Below, one piece after another: positions 45,846-57,599 of a stretch of DNA of 64,000 bases. Location: positions 27,844,440-27,908,439 of the forward strand of contig NC_088866.1 of assembly GCF_032884065.1 (NCBI RefSeq), given 5' to 3'. The notes below the pieces were generated by a model. It was not told the DNA's origin. It searched no databases and saw only the letters and a list, made by a program, of their open reading frames with translations. Each line of letters opens with the position of its first letter. Position 1 is the stretch's first letter. The stretch comes from Artemia franciscana (Eukaryota; Arthropoda; Branchiopoda; Anostraca; Artemiidae). Position numbers and translations under genes: made by a program.

Positions 45846-46170
45846 AAAAAACTTGTAGAACTCTATTATTCAAACTTTTCAGGAATTTATGATTTATATA
45901 GAAAATTTAAAGAACATGGTTTTACTTTATCAAAAACTAAAATCAAAGAAGTGTTACAAAATCAAAAAAGTTATTCTTTACACCATCCATCTTATTATAC
46001 ATTTAAAAAAAGACGTGTTTATATTCAAAGTATCGATTACCATTGGCAAGCAGATTTGGTTGATATGCAGCAGTGGAACAGTGGAAATAATAATTTTAAG
46101 TATATTCTCACAGTCATCGATTGTCTTAGTAAATATGCTTGGTGTATTCCTTCAAAGGATAAATGGGTAA
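45846..46170 (+). pseudogene. Polinton/Maverick-type integrase fragment (rve)
   Basis: The frame beginning near 45846 reads LVELYYSNFSG and FKEHGFTLSKTKIKE, a region that looks like the N-terminal part of these integrases. It then gives YHWQADLVDM and KYILTVIDCLSKYAWCIPSK, the start of the rve catalytic core with its first Asp (QADLVD). The frame leaves homology at about 46170, before the second Asp and the Glu of the DDE triad, where a family A end begins. The fragment is inactive. The PolB remnant 3.7 kb to the left is in opposite orientation and may come from the same insertion. Confidence 0.75.
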
Positions 46171-46250
46171 GAAGGAGGCAGCATATATACGGAATAATAT
46201 CTGTTCTCTTAAAGTTTTAATATTACTCCTTACTTTCTGTTGACAAAAAT
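46170..46250 (-). repeat. Family A terminal scrap abutting the integrase
   Basis: 'CATATATACGGAATAATATC' + 'TGTTCTCTTAAAGTTTTAAT' + 'ATTACTCCTTACTTTC' matches the right arm of the family A palindrome. It replaces the rest of the integrase. Confidence 0.65.
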
Positions 46251-48831
46251 TGTAACTTTTAAATTTAATTATCATAAAGATTGATAGCTTACAACTTCTT
46301 GAAAATATATTTCTAAACTCCTTCTGAAATCCCAAGGGTATAATAAAATTCTCCAATTAATAGTTTATGACATATGTTAAAGTATACTAAACATTTCTGA
46401 TTTTCAGCGCAAGTTTATTCAAATTTCCAAATAAGAACTAGGGTTTAACTCACCCTCTAGATTAAGAAAAATACCGTTTGCATGTATTTTTATGGAGACA
46501 TCACCTGTTTTGGTATTTTACAGAAAAAAAGACAGTCAGTGAAAAATACCCCCCCACCCGAACTTTCATAAATTAGATCTACCGTCCATTGATTTCAACT
46601 GCAAAGGACGTATATTAAAACCCGGTATATGGGATAATCTGCAGTCCCTGCAACTATTTATCTAGACCTGTTAATGTTTGACACATTAGACTTCAAAATA
46701 CCACTTAAACATCATTTATCTCTCATACGCCATGGCCGCAAGAAACTTGTTTTCTAACAAGCCATGAGTGGCTGTGCCCGTTTTCGACCGACTCTTTTCG
46801 GTTCATAATTAGTTATTTTTCTAAGCATACTGAAATAATATATAAATTTCCTAATAAATCCACTTTACAGCATTTGTTAACTTTGTTAAAAAGATAATTA
46901 TATTAATATTTGTTATTTTCGTTATTTAATTATTTTATTATTTATTTATCATATTATTGACTATTAATCTATTCGATTGTTGGTTTATTTTCCATATGCA
47001 ATGTACGTCATAATAATCATAAATATTTAAGCATTCTATTTGTATTTACTCAAGCCCTTTACCTTTTGCTGAGGGATAAGGCATAATTAGCATGATAGAC
47101 AAGGAAGTATCCGAACTTAATCTTAATATTAAAATCTATTGATGCTATTGCAAAGCTATTAATGAGAAAGTTTACTTTGTGCTGCTTCTGAAGGTGGTTG
47201 AGCATAGGCCCTTGAAAACCTAGAGAATGAGTCCAAAATCCATATTGGGTGACATGAGGACTCTAAAAAGGTAAATCATCCTATTACTGTACGAAGAATG
47301 GCAAACTTTTGAGATAATTCATATACTTAAAGATTTTTTAGGCATAGGTCACCTGCCAGAAATCACTTTTTTCATCTATAATTAAAAAAAACTTTTTCGT
47401 ATTCTGACCAATGGTATACGTTGTGCAGGTACCGATACCGATCTTCTTATTCAATGCCTTCTGCCAGGAGTGTAATGCGTGTTTGGGCGCAAATCATCAG
47501 ACACTATCCATACCCCCAGATATAACCATGGTACCCAATGGGTATAATGGGTATAATTTAGGTACCCATTGGAAGGAATTCACTGGGTAGAAGCCAGCTG
47601 ATCTTACAGATGCCATCATTAACCCCCGTTCCAAATAAAATAAAAATCTACCCTTTTATAATTCCAAGACCATTCTGAAATATGTTTGATCCATTTTGTG
47701 ATGAAATATGAGTTACTGGACGTAACAAAGAAATTAACTTATTGCTAAAAAACAGATTCTGAGATAAATTAAATTAGTGAATTTGGATGCTCCATTTCAT
47801 ACCTTCCATAGCCTAGAGGCCTTTTCCTTGGAATTGATAAATGTAGTCAAAACTATTACGTCAATAACGCTGGAAAAGAAGACTGTTGACTTGAATTGTT
47901 GAATTTATCCAACTATCTACTCTTCCCCCGTCTGTTTCCAACATCTTCCCCCGTCTAGTTTTTGGCCCTGGTTTAAATTTTGAAATTACACATTTGGAGT
48001 CTTTTTATTGGAAAAGGTTGTTTTTGCATTCCGATTGAATAAAATGGAAAAACATCCCAAAATACACTTTTAACTCCATGATAGTGTTATCAAATTTATC
48101 AAAGCGGAATAATCCTAATTTCTCCCAAATCAATCATAAAAAAATTATTTTTATGCCTTTTAAACTTTCGGTTATCTTGGACCTTGGCCTGCTCTTTAGA
48201 GCGTTGCAGCTCTTGCTAAAACCAAAATTAAAGTTCAAATAATTGCGCGTTAAAACACCTTGAAAACCCTGTTTGCTACAAAAACATAGTGGAACATACG
48301 GGGACAAAATAAAGTTTGCTAAAAATGTCATCTGATTTAACACATTTCAACGTTTTTATACTATCTAAGCTGTTTAATTTTCTATTTTGCTTGTAATTAA
48401 TCATACATAGCTTATAAAGACAAAACATCAAATTGAACAAAGTGCTGATTTTGTAGTTCAGTGAGGTTAAAATTTTCTACGTTTCTAGTTTGTAATCAGT
48501 TATTTCTATTCATATAAATATAATACTGTTTAAGGCTAGTTTAGTTTTACAAGATAACAAAATTGTGATTGAGGTCATCTTAATTATTGGAATTCAGGCC
48601 ATCTGTTAGGATGTTAGGAGTGGTACTTTATTAAGGACTTTCGCCTTATTATCTTTAGGCTTATTGCTATTTTATTAATTTAATAATTTAATAAATTTTA
48701 TAAAAAAAAAATCAATCAAAATTTTCCATCAGAACTCTAGGTTTTGTGACCTCCAGGTACTAAAATGGGCTTAAGAAATAAAGTTAAATGATGAAGTCAC
48801 TTAGGCTAGATATAAGTGAAGATAAAAGGTA
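46251..48831. other. No gene; AT-rich sequence
   Basis: I see no domain, RNA gene or clear repeat apart from a small GGTACCCAATGGGTAT / ATACCCATTGG-type inverted motif near 47530-47572. Confidence 0.45.
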
Positions 48832-49276
48832 ATGTTGGGTAAAAAAAAACAAAAAAACAATAACTTGAACGTCGTCACTTACCTAGGCAGTACTATTAGT
48901 ACAGACTGTGGGTGGAGAAGAGATATTAAAAGTAGAATTGTGAAAGACCAGGGTATTTTTTTACGGTTAATAAAAGTTTGGAAGAATAGGAGGATAAGTC
49001 TGGGAAACAAGGTTAGAATATTAGAAGCTAGAGTCCCGACAGTGGTCAAGTATGCTTCTGAGGCATGGGTGCTCCCAAAAACGGAGGAATATTTGGCAGA
49101 TATATTTACAAAGAAATTAGCGACAGATTTTTTGAGTACCCAAGTAATTGAGCATATTTTAAACAGCAGGGTGTGCAGAAAGTTTGGTTTAGTCCGGCTT
49201 TCTAGGGCTATAATGAGAGAAAGTTTGAAATAATTAGGGTACATTCTTTGGATGAAGAATGATGGATTAATATAGA
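48832..49276 (+). pseudogene. LINE ORF2 fragment (RT thumb/connection region)
   Basis: The frame contains VTYLGSTISTDCGWRRDIKS, ISLGNKVRILEARVPTVVKY, a SEAWVL segment and HILNSRVCRK...LSRAIMRESL. This is the YLGS.I..DG...eI..RI...LG.K.R....V.PvllYgSEtW..LSRAIMRERL block of the endonuclease-reverse transcriptase LINE class. A stop replaces the Trp codon after RESLK, and a few more residues (GYILWMKND) follow. It is truncated at both ends. On the right it meets the inverted BTB fragment at about 49277. Confidence 0.75.
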
Positions 49277-49407
49277 ATAAAGTCAGGCCCTTTCTTCCCT
49301 TTTATTATCACAAGAGCAATCTCTTGTATAACTTTAGCTTTTTGATTGTGACCATTGTAAGTACAAAATATAGATTCAAGAATTTCAATTTCTTGTTTTT
49401 CAAGATT
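49277..49407 (-). repeat. Inverted duplicate of BTB coding sequence (hairpin arm)
   Basis: About 125 bases are the reverse complement of 49433-49556 with only two or three differences, separated by a ~25-30-base spacer. The arm carries the same BTB-gene segment as the right arm, so it is an internal inverted duplication of the pseudogene itself. Confidence 0.85.
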
Positions 49408-49827
49408 GCGGAAAATGTGCTGGACAAATATTTTGAAAAACAAGATATTGAAATTCTTGAATCTATATTTTGTACGTACAATGGTCACAATCAAAAAGCT
49501 AAAGTTATACAAGAGATTGCTCTTGTGATAATAAAAGGGAAGAAAGGGCCTGACTTTGTTCAGGATTTTAGTATCCCAGATTTCTTTGAACTATCCCGAT
49601 TATGCTGCCAAGCCTTAAATGGATTTGACATATCCAGATTTAAAGGATTTTTGGACACACTCTGCAAGTGGCTAAACAAAGATTCTGAGAAGAGATCAAT
49701 TCCAGGATTAGCTCGAATCATTGAAGTGAACAGGTTTTCTTGCCTAGATGTGAAAGCTCTGCTAAAGGGATTGAAACCTCCTCAACAATTACAAAGATTT
49801 AAAAAAATTATAGAAAAACTGTGCTAA
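49402..49827 (+). pseudogene. BTB gene paralogue, 3' part only
   Basis: Colinear with 38682-39106 of the intact gene: IAENVLDKYFEKQDIEILES, then QDFSIPDFFELSRLCCQALN, RFKGFLDTLCKW and VKALLKGLK. The BTB domain itself is missing, so it cannot work as a BTB protein, yet the remaining frame is open for about 140 codons, which suggests recent breakage. The C-terminal Cys-rich tail has been replaced by a stop after EKLC. Similarity continues past the stop to about 50520. The 5' boundary is the inverted duplication. Confidence 0.85.
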
Positions 49828-50539
49828 ACAAATTGAAACTTCCACAACAATTACAAGGATTTGAAATGATTATAGACTAAGTCATGGCCTGTGGATGCAC
49901 TTAAGGGTGATAGTTACTTGAAAAGTTTATTTTTTATTTCTTGGAAAATTGAGTGGTGACTTTAGTGGTGTGCTAAAAAAAATTCCCTTTAGAATTAGAC
50001 ATTTGTGAAAGAAATAGCAAGAAATATAAATACCGTTGAGGTATTATTCCATGAAGTTAAAGGAAAATTCTCACAAAAATCAAACAGTTAGGAGCATATG
50101 TAACTTCTATTTGTGCCTTGAAACTCTGTTGAAACTACAAACCTATGGCTTCTTGAAGAAATTGTTTTCTGCTTAACTTTTTCTTTATTTATATTTATAA
50201 GTTGCTAAAATAACTGTGAAATAAGTGAATTGTTGAAATACACTAAATTTATAAATAAATAGTTGAAAAAAAAATTGGTTGGAGGCCAGAAGACATGAAG
50301 AATGGTGCCACGAAAATGAGAAGTAATGAAACCAAAGAGAACGAGAAACTTAAGAAGAAAAACTTCAAAACTTTAGATCAAGTGGTTTTGGAGCTCAAAT
50401 CTTCTACTGAAAATGCATCATTAACCCACAAAAATTAACGTATTCATATCCAAATCGATATTACTGTATCAGAATACATGTTTTAAAAAATAATTTCTTT
50501 CATAAACAGTCGTATTTTCTAATGTGAAGATACACCATC

Positions 50540-51310
50540 TTCTACCAACTCTATCTCAGTTTTCCCAAATTTTAAATAATATTTATGCTTCTTACTTTTA
50601 ATAGACTGAAAAATGACCTTCCACCTCAAAAATACTAATTATGCTCAATTTTTGTTTTCGAGCAAAATTTTAAATAATAATCCTACTTTGTAATATAAAA
50701 TCCCTAATAAACTATACGCTCGAGCATTGATTTTAAATATATATTTTTGTTTTTTTTTTCTCTCTTTCAAATCCTAATAAGAAGTAATCACACCAGTAAT
50801 GGTGAACTAAGTGTGGAAATTTCGGTTGCCTAATTCACTCCTATGGATTTTATATCACAGTTCGTGGTAACAAACTGTAAGTAAGGAGCGACCTGACTAA
50901 ATAGTAACTAAAACTCTAACAAATGGAATTTTGATACCAATAGATATATCAAAAGAATTGGGGGTCTATGCTGGTTCCAAATATATAAGTTTCAATAAGG
51001 TTAATCTTACCCATCAATGGTTACGAGCCTGAGAAAATTTGCACCTATCTGAAAAAATATGAAATTTTGAATTTTCTGCCAGAAGAAAGATCACGTATGC
51101 GTTTTTATTTGTTTATTTTTTCCAGGGGTCATTGTATTGACCAAATGGCTCTAGAATATCGTGAGGGGGCTCATTTGAAGGGAAATTAAAAGTTGCATTG
51201 GCCTCTCTAAGTGACCAAAAAAATTAGAGGGCAACTAGGCCCCTTCCAACGCCTCTTTTTTCTCAGAATCGTCCAATCAAAATTTTGAGACAGCCAATTT
51301 ATCCAGCATA
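50540..51310 (+). repeat. Segment shared in inversion with 36260-37010, including a family A 5' end
   Basis: Unique-looking flank (50540-50857), then CACAGTTCGTGGTAACAAACTG and the first ~450 bases of family A ('TAAGGAGCGACCTGACT', 'GAGACAGCCAATTTATCC'). The junction is the same as at 36680. Confidence 0.7.
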
Positions 51311-51465
51311 GCTGAAAGGCCAATTGACAATGCTTTTGGAGATTTCAGATTAAAAAGAAAACATACCTGAGGTCTGGGAGTCTAAGCGTAAAGAAGACAA
51401 CCATACACCATGAAAAAACAAACACTCTGGGGACATCAAATCCTCAGAGGATAAGGAAAAAAATG

Positions 51466-53518
51466 CTATTCTGTTTGATTCTGAACTAAATTCTCCTTAA
51501 GAGTCCTTTTAAAATCCCAGCAAGCCAGGGGCCTGGTGTTTTTGACTGCCGAAATCAGATCTTTAATATAAATCAGAAACAAAACAGGGTCAAGATCAGA
51601 TCCCTGAGGGACACCATAACATACTTCAAAAGGGCTCTGGAAAAGCCAATCTACTGAAATACGCCTACCAGAAAGATGTGATTCAAACCATGAAAAAGCT
51701 TTTAATCTTACAACAATGTGCGATAGTTTCGAAAGAAGAATCTGATGAGTCAAGGAATGAAAAGCTTTACGAATATCCACAACTAAAGCTGCCGGATATG
51801 ACCAAAATCTATGCCGAATGAATGACATTCAAGAAAGATACGCAATCATGCTCTGTAGAATGATTCACTCGGAATCCAAACTGGAAATCATGCAAAAATT
51901 CATTTGCATCCAGAAAACAAAGAAGCCTGGATTGCAGAGCTTTCTCAAAAATTTTTCTGAAAACAGATAGGAGAGAGATTGGCCTATAATTAGCAGGGTC
52001 ACTAGAAAAAACACCTTTATACAGCACTATAGCCTCAGCTCGCTGGAGAGACTCAGGGAAAATTCCTATCTCGAAAAATGGATTGATTAGCTTCACGAAT
52101 GGTGACAAAATAGCTGGCAGAATGGCACGGATAATCCTTGTAGGAATTGTATCTGGCCCTGAAGACGATGATCCTTTAAGAGTATTCATGATACGAGCTA
52201 CCTCAAGCTTAGAAACAGAGTTCAGGACCATTAACTTTAAATATGAGGGTCCAAGATAGGCTCTTAAATCACAACGAGAAGCCTTAGAGCTTGTAGAGGA
52301 AGCAGTTGTCTTCCCTATATTAGAAAAATAAGAGGAAAGCTCTAGCTGAACACCTTCTTCTCCTTGGACGGTTTTACCATCGATTATTATGTTGTCGAAA
52401 CTGAAGGCAGAGGGGGAATAGGTCTAAGAGCCAAATTATTTAAATACCATGTCTTTCTAAAATCCTTTCCACATTCAAAAACTTTCTTATGATAATGCAA
52501 AGACTTAGCCTTCCGACTTAGCCTTCCGACACAGAAAATTAAATATATTCCTATGGGCCTTGTACCGTTGAGGATGAGCTACTGGTAATGAAGTCTTGTA
52601 AAGCTTCCACAAATAATTTTCCTTTTTCCGCTTTTATGGAGAGCCGAAGTCATCCATGGATTCACCGGTGCTATCCCTTTCGATGTATGGGGCACTGGAC
52701 CCTGAGGGGAAAATTCCAGGATACCTTCTTTCACTAAATCATATAAGAAAACGAATTAGCGGTTAAAATGTAATTTGGAAAACAAACTATCCCACTCAGC
52801 TCAGTATCAACAAAACACAAAAATGGGAGATTAAATTGTGATGCTATATGATCAGCACTCTTATAGCGGGAAAATGATCAGAAATATCACCAACCAGCAC
52901 TGAATTATCTAAGACATCTAGTGACAAAAAAATATTATCAATAAGAGACACATGCGTGTCAGTAACTCGGGTTGGTATACCAGCTGAAGGTAGAGTTCCT
53001 GAAGAGAACATTATCAATAAAAAATCTATAGCTGAAGCCGGATTCTGATCCAGTAGGTTAAGGCTGAAATCGCCCATAAGGACTAGTTTACAGGGATACT
53101 TTTGGACTGACTCCAAAAATTCTTCCAGAATTTTCATAAATGAAGGAGTAGATTCGCTAGAGGACCTGTAAACAGAACCCACAGCTAACTCCTTACACAC
53201 TGACTTAATATCAATAAAAAGGGATTCAAAGATTCCTTCCTTATTTCTGCTCAAATCACTTCGGACATTGTCTGCAAGAAGATCAGCAATATAAAGGACA
53301 AGACCACCTCTCGCAATCTGTTTCCTGTTCAGCCTCTCCACCCTATACGCTGGAATATTGAAAAGGATACCGGTATTCTTATCTAGGAAAGTTTCACATA
53401 ATCCAACAACATCAGGAGTTCCGCCACTAATGATCTGTTTCAGCTCATCAAAAGACAAGCCAAGTCCCTGAATGTTAAAGTGAAACACAGAAAATATACC
53501 ATCTCGTGGCAGAACCAT
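51466..53518 (-). pseudogene. CR1/Jockey-type LINE: endonuclease and partial reverse transcriptase
   Basis: From 53518 to 52844 the - strand encodes an APE-like endonuclease: FHFNIQGL, DVVGLCETFL, LVLMGDFSLNLLD and the SDHFPAI box. Joined by a frameshifted linker (52840-52240), the RT begins with SSSSGPDTIPTRII, YRPISLLSVFRKIFEKAL and FGFRVNHSTEHD. After another frameshift near 51815 it gives ALVVDIRKAFHSL and GVPQGSDLDPVLFLIYI. The frame then passes directly to a tail-like ACWDFKRTLKENL, so the YADD box and thumb seem to be lost by internal deletion. Several frameshifts confirm it is dead. Confidence 0.85.
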
Positions 53519-53836
53519 TTAATTGCAAAACATAATTACTTTTATTAGCCGAATTAGAATCATTATTCTTCTGATTTCTACTTCCAATTGAATTATTAAT
53601 TATATTGTCAATGTCTAAAGGATATTTTGTAATCAACAAAACGTTTCCCCAAAGAGTTGATACCTACCTGGTCACCGAAAGAAGGTGTCAATTTACTTAC
53701 AGTGGATGGTAGATCTGCTCCGCGACCGAACCCACTGGACCAACGGTTGTCATTATCACAGCCGACCTACAGCATCTGTACAGAGATAACGCTAAACTCA
53801 TTTTTGTGCACACACGACACGGAAAAACGAAAAAGA
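53519..53836 (-). other. Probable LINE sequence upstream of the endonuclease
   Basis: Short - strand frames with no clear domain lie between the endonuclease start and the HINE-like element. By position this could be the end of ORF1 or the inter-ORF region. Confidence 0.35.
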
Positions 53837-55715
53837 ACAAGAGCTAAGAGCTCGCACGGCACTTGTGACTAAGTTGGAAGAGCTAAGAGCTCATATGGCA
53901 TGAGCTCTAGAAAAATTCTAAGAATCAATAGATTAATTTAAAAGGAAAATCAGAGGCTTAGTGCCGGTCAGGATTTAAAAGAAAAGCTCTGAGACACGAG
54001 GTCCTTCTAAATATCAAAAATTCATTAAGATCCGATCAACCACCCGTAAGTAAAAAATAACTCATTTTCTCAAATTTTTCCTCTCCGTTCAGCCCCCCCC
54101 CAAGATGGTCCGATTGGGGAAAACGACTTTATCAAGTCAATTTATGCTGGTCCCTGACACGCCTACCAATTTTCATCGTCCTAGCATGTCCAGAAATACC
54201 AACCTCGCCAAACCAATGGCCCCCCCTAACTCCCCCAAAGAGAAAGGATCCAGTCCGGTTACGTCAATCATGTATCTACGATATTTACTTATTCTACCCA
54301 TCCAGTTCCATCCTGATCTCTCTACTATAAGCGTTTTATAATATTTCTGGTTTCCCCCCCCCGCTCCAGCTCTCCCCCAATGTCACCAAATCTGGTCTGG
54401 ATTTAAAATGGCAGTTCTTAAGTTTAAAACTTCAATTTTTTAAATTTTTCCAAATTAACACCCCCTCCGACTCCCCAAAAGAGAGTGGATTCAGTCCGGT
54501 TAAGTCAATCACGTATCCAGGACTTGTGTTTATTCTTCCCACCAAATTTCATCCTGATCTCTCCACTCTAAGCGTTTTTCAAGATATCTGGTTCCCCCAA
54601 CTTTTCCCAAAGGCACTGGATCTGGTTTGAATTTAAAATAAAGTATCTGAGTTAAAAGGTCCTTCTAAATATGGAATTTCATTAAGATCCTTCGTAAGTT
54701 AAAAATACTTTTTTTCTAATTTTCCGAATTAACCCTCCCCCAACTCCCTCAAACAGAGTGAATTCATTCCGGTTATGTCAATCATATATCTAAGACTTGT
54801 GTTTATTTAATCCCACCAAGTTTCATCCCAATCCCTCCACTCTAAGCGTTGTCAAATATTTTAGGTTCCCCCTCCAACTCTCTCCAATGTCACTGGATCT
54901 GGTCGGGATTTAAAATATAAGCTCTGAGACACGATTTCCTTCTAGATATCGAATTTAATTAAGATCCAATCATCCGTTCGTAAGTTAAAAATACCTCAAT
55001 TTTTCAAATTTTTCCGAATTAACACCCTTTCTAACTCCCCCAAAAGAGCGGATTCAGTCCGGCTATGTCAATTCCGATTCTAGAGAAGTGTTTTCCAAGA
55101 TTTTCAGTCCCCCCTCCCAACTCCCCCCAATGACACTGGATCCGGTAGGGATTTAAAATAAGAGATCTAAGTTACGAGGTTCTTTTAAATATGAAATTTC
55201 ATTAAGATTTGATCACTCCTTCGTAAGTTAAAAATACTTCATTTTTTTCTAATTTTTCAGAATTAACCTTTCCCCAAACTCTCCCAAAGAGATCGAATCC
55301 GTTCTGATTATGTCAATTACATATCTAGGACATGTGCTTATTTTTCCCAACAAATTTAATCTGGATCTCTCCATTCTAAGCGTTTTCCAAGATTTTAGAT
55401 TCCCCCCTGCAACTCCCCCCATTGTCACCGGAACCGGTCAGCATTTGAAAAAAGAGCTCTGAAAGACAATATACTTCTAAATTTCAAATTTCATTCAGAT
55501 CCGATCACTCGTTCGTAAGTTAAAAATACCTCATTTTTTCAAATTTTTCCAAAATAACCGCCCCTCCATTCCCTCCCACCCTAGATGGTCAAATCGGACC
55601 TAGCTTATCTAGAAGTGCCTCAACTAGCAAAACCGGGACAGTCAGATCGACAGACAGACTGACCGACAGAATTTGCGATCGCTATATGCTACTCGGTAAA
55701 TACTAAGTGCCATAA
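53837..55715 (+). mobile_element. HINE-like element, copy 3
   Basis: Begins AACAAGAGCTAAGAGCTC with CGGCACTTGTGAC and ends TAAGTGCCATAAG, as in copy 1. Core units have the 'GTAAGTT' landmark near 54046, 54419, 54694, 54980, 55223 and 55514. The first interval is long (~373) because it contains a partial duplicate of the 3' end ('GATTGGGGAAAACGAC', 'CATCGTCCTAGC', near 54110-54190). The GACA-type microsatellite is at 55637-55670, shorter than in copies 1 and 2. It seems to be inserted into the LINE that continues on both sides. Confidence 0.6.
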
Positions 55716-56059
55716 GAACTAAAACAATTGAATCTAAAATAAGGAATAGGGAAGAGGAAAAAAATAAGGAAAAAAGTAAAAAGCAATAAAATAGAGGTGA
55801 GGATAAGTGAGAAAAAGTAGGGAAAGATAAGGAAAAAGAAATAAGGAAAAACTAAGAAATAAACAAAATAAGGAAAAGAGATCTTCGACAGATTCATTTG
55901 AAGATCAATACACACAAACACACAGGAGCATAATTATATTATAATAAATATAACAATAAATATACTAAAAGGATACTAAAAACAAAGGAAGGAAACAGAC
56001 GGGATAATATAAGGCAATGAAACAACAAAAATCAGTTTTCATTCACAACCGAAGGGATG
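55716..56059. repeat. Purine-rich low-complexity sequence
   Basis: Degenerate AAGGAAAAA/ATAAGG units at about 55735-55880, then AT-rich sequence. No gene. Confidence 0.6.
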
Positions 56060-56660
56060 ATGGCGTTAGACACACTAACACAGATCTTAAGCGGATCAAA
56101 ACAGGCATCTTCTACACGAATCCAGTTTTTCGCTTTCAATGTTTCCTAGCTTCTAGCTAAATGTTAATCCCTTTTGAAATTACTCTGATTTCAGCCACTT
56201 TTACTAACGGAGAAGCAGAAGTGCATAAGCTATATCTGTACTTGGTACGACTGTACTTTACTGCGACGTGCTAGGTCTGGAGATAAATCGTAACTGATAC
56301 TCTTACGAGAGCCTTCAGACTTTTTACTATTCTGCTTAATACTATCTTTATCAGTAATGCTTGTCAGCGTGAATACAATTGTCTCTAACTTATTCCTAGC
56401 AGAAAACCCAGTAGAAGCTTCTGTCTATCTACTACTGTTCAAGCGATAGCACATCAAAAATGGAATAGCATCAGCATTTGTCCCCCGATATCAGTCAAAA
56501 GCTCACAAGCAGCAATTTCTACATTTTGTCCAGATACAGCAGGAATTCCGTGAAGTAGAAGATTCTGCACTAATTCCTTTTTCCACACTAGCCACCAACT
56601 GCAACAGCTCTTGATGCTTCTGATCAAAATAATCCTTCGAAACAAGAGTCATCTTCAAAT
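56060..56660 (-). pseudogene. LINE ORF1-like remnant
   Basis: The - strand gives LLLHGIPAVSGQN and a following ACELLTDIG segment, then in shifted frames FSARNKLE, ITDKDSIKQNSKKSEG and SISYDLSPDLARR. The order (hGIPE..ge...., then a segment rich in S/K and DLSPDLARRR) resembles the ORF1 proteins of CR1/L2-type LINEs. Several stops separate the pieces. It lies upstream, in - strand terms, of the endonuclease at 53518, so it may be the first ORF of that LINE, separated by the HINE-like insertion. Confidence 0.5.
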
Positions 56661-56999
56661 TCCTTAATACTAACATTAAATTCCTGCAAATATGTTATAT
56701 TTTCTTTAAACGGAACATCAATCTTCTAAGAAATCCTAATCTTCTAAGAAATAAAAATCCAGAGGAGCAAAATTTTAAACAAAGTCAAAATAAACTATAG
56801 CAAACCAGCACCTTGAAATGAAACATCAATCAAATCTGATTACATCAATTGGCATTTCACTTGGCAAATATACATAAATAGATAACATTGATGCAATTAG
56901 CGAATAACCCGCTTGGTCGAGCGTTGAGATGTAGTTTAAATTAATTCAATTCTTAATCCTTAGTTTCTGTCATAAAAATTATCCACTTTCGATGTGAGA
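56661..56999. other. No gene seen
   Basis: AT-rich spacer. Confidence 0.4.
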
Positions 57000-57380
57000 A
57001 CAGAATGGCTACTAGTAGTAAGAGAAGTAGTAGCAGTACTGTATAATTGTTTGCAGCAGTACCAGTACTAGCAGCAGTATTAATAGCAGTAGTAGCAGTT
57101 ACATTTTGTCTTTTGGTCAACTAAACATCTCATTCATACTGTCCCTGAAGTTTTTTTTAGATGCGATTGGCAGTTCAAATTAGTTCAAATTCCCCCTTAA
57201 TGTTTTCTCACATATTCATTTTAACATCCCTAGCCTTAGTAGTATTTGGTATAGAAGAAGTAGTTTTAGTGATGGTAGTTATAGTAGTAATAGAAGTTGT
57301 GATAGCAGTAGAAGCAGCGGTAGCTGTAATATTAGTAGCATAAAAATATTGCCTTTTTTGTCAATTAAACATCTCCTTTA
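57000..57380 (+). repeat. AGTAGC-rich repeat in two copies
   Basis: Degenerate GTAGTAGCAG-type trinucleotide tracts at 57005-57105 and 57235-57345, each followed by 'TTTTGTC..TCAA' + 'CTAAACATCTC'. The unit is about 240 bp. The Val/Ile-rich frame through it is an artefact. Confidence 0.7.
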
Positions 57381-57599
57381 TCATTTCCTGAGTGTTCCAA
57401 ATTAACATACTCGGTCATTCCTGAGTTACACTCTTTTGACAACGCATACGCACGTAACATGTTTGATTTAGCTTAACCCTCTCCCACTCTGAACATTCCC
57501 TGAAAGACTCACCTTAATACCCTACGTATTTGGGAAAAGTAGAAGTCAAACTTACATACCTTTTCTCAATAACATATAGCATATGTAAACAATAAATAA

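Noticed and set aside
48832..49233. A LADIFTKKL segment suggesting a Copia RNase H tail
   Set aside because: The flanking residues (SEAWVL before, NSRVCRK and LSRAIMRESL after) place it in a LINE ORF2; the resemblance is local.
49267..49512. An 81-codon antisense frame similar to the BTB protein
   Set aside because: It is the reverse arm of the inverted duplication, not a separate gene.
57161..57343. Val/Ile-rich 60-codon frame resembling a membrane peptide
   Set aside because: Comes from a degenerate GTAGTA repeat.
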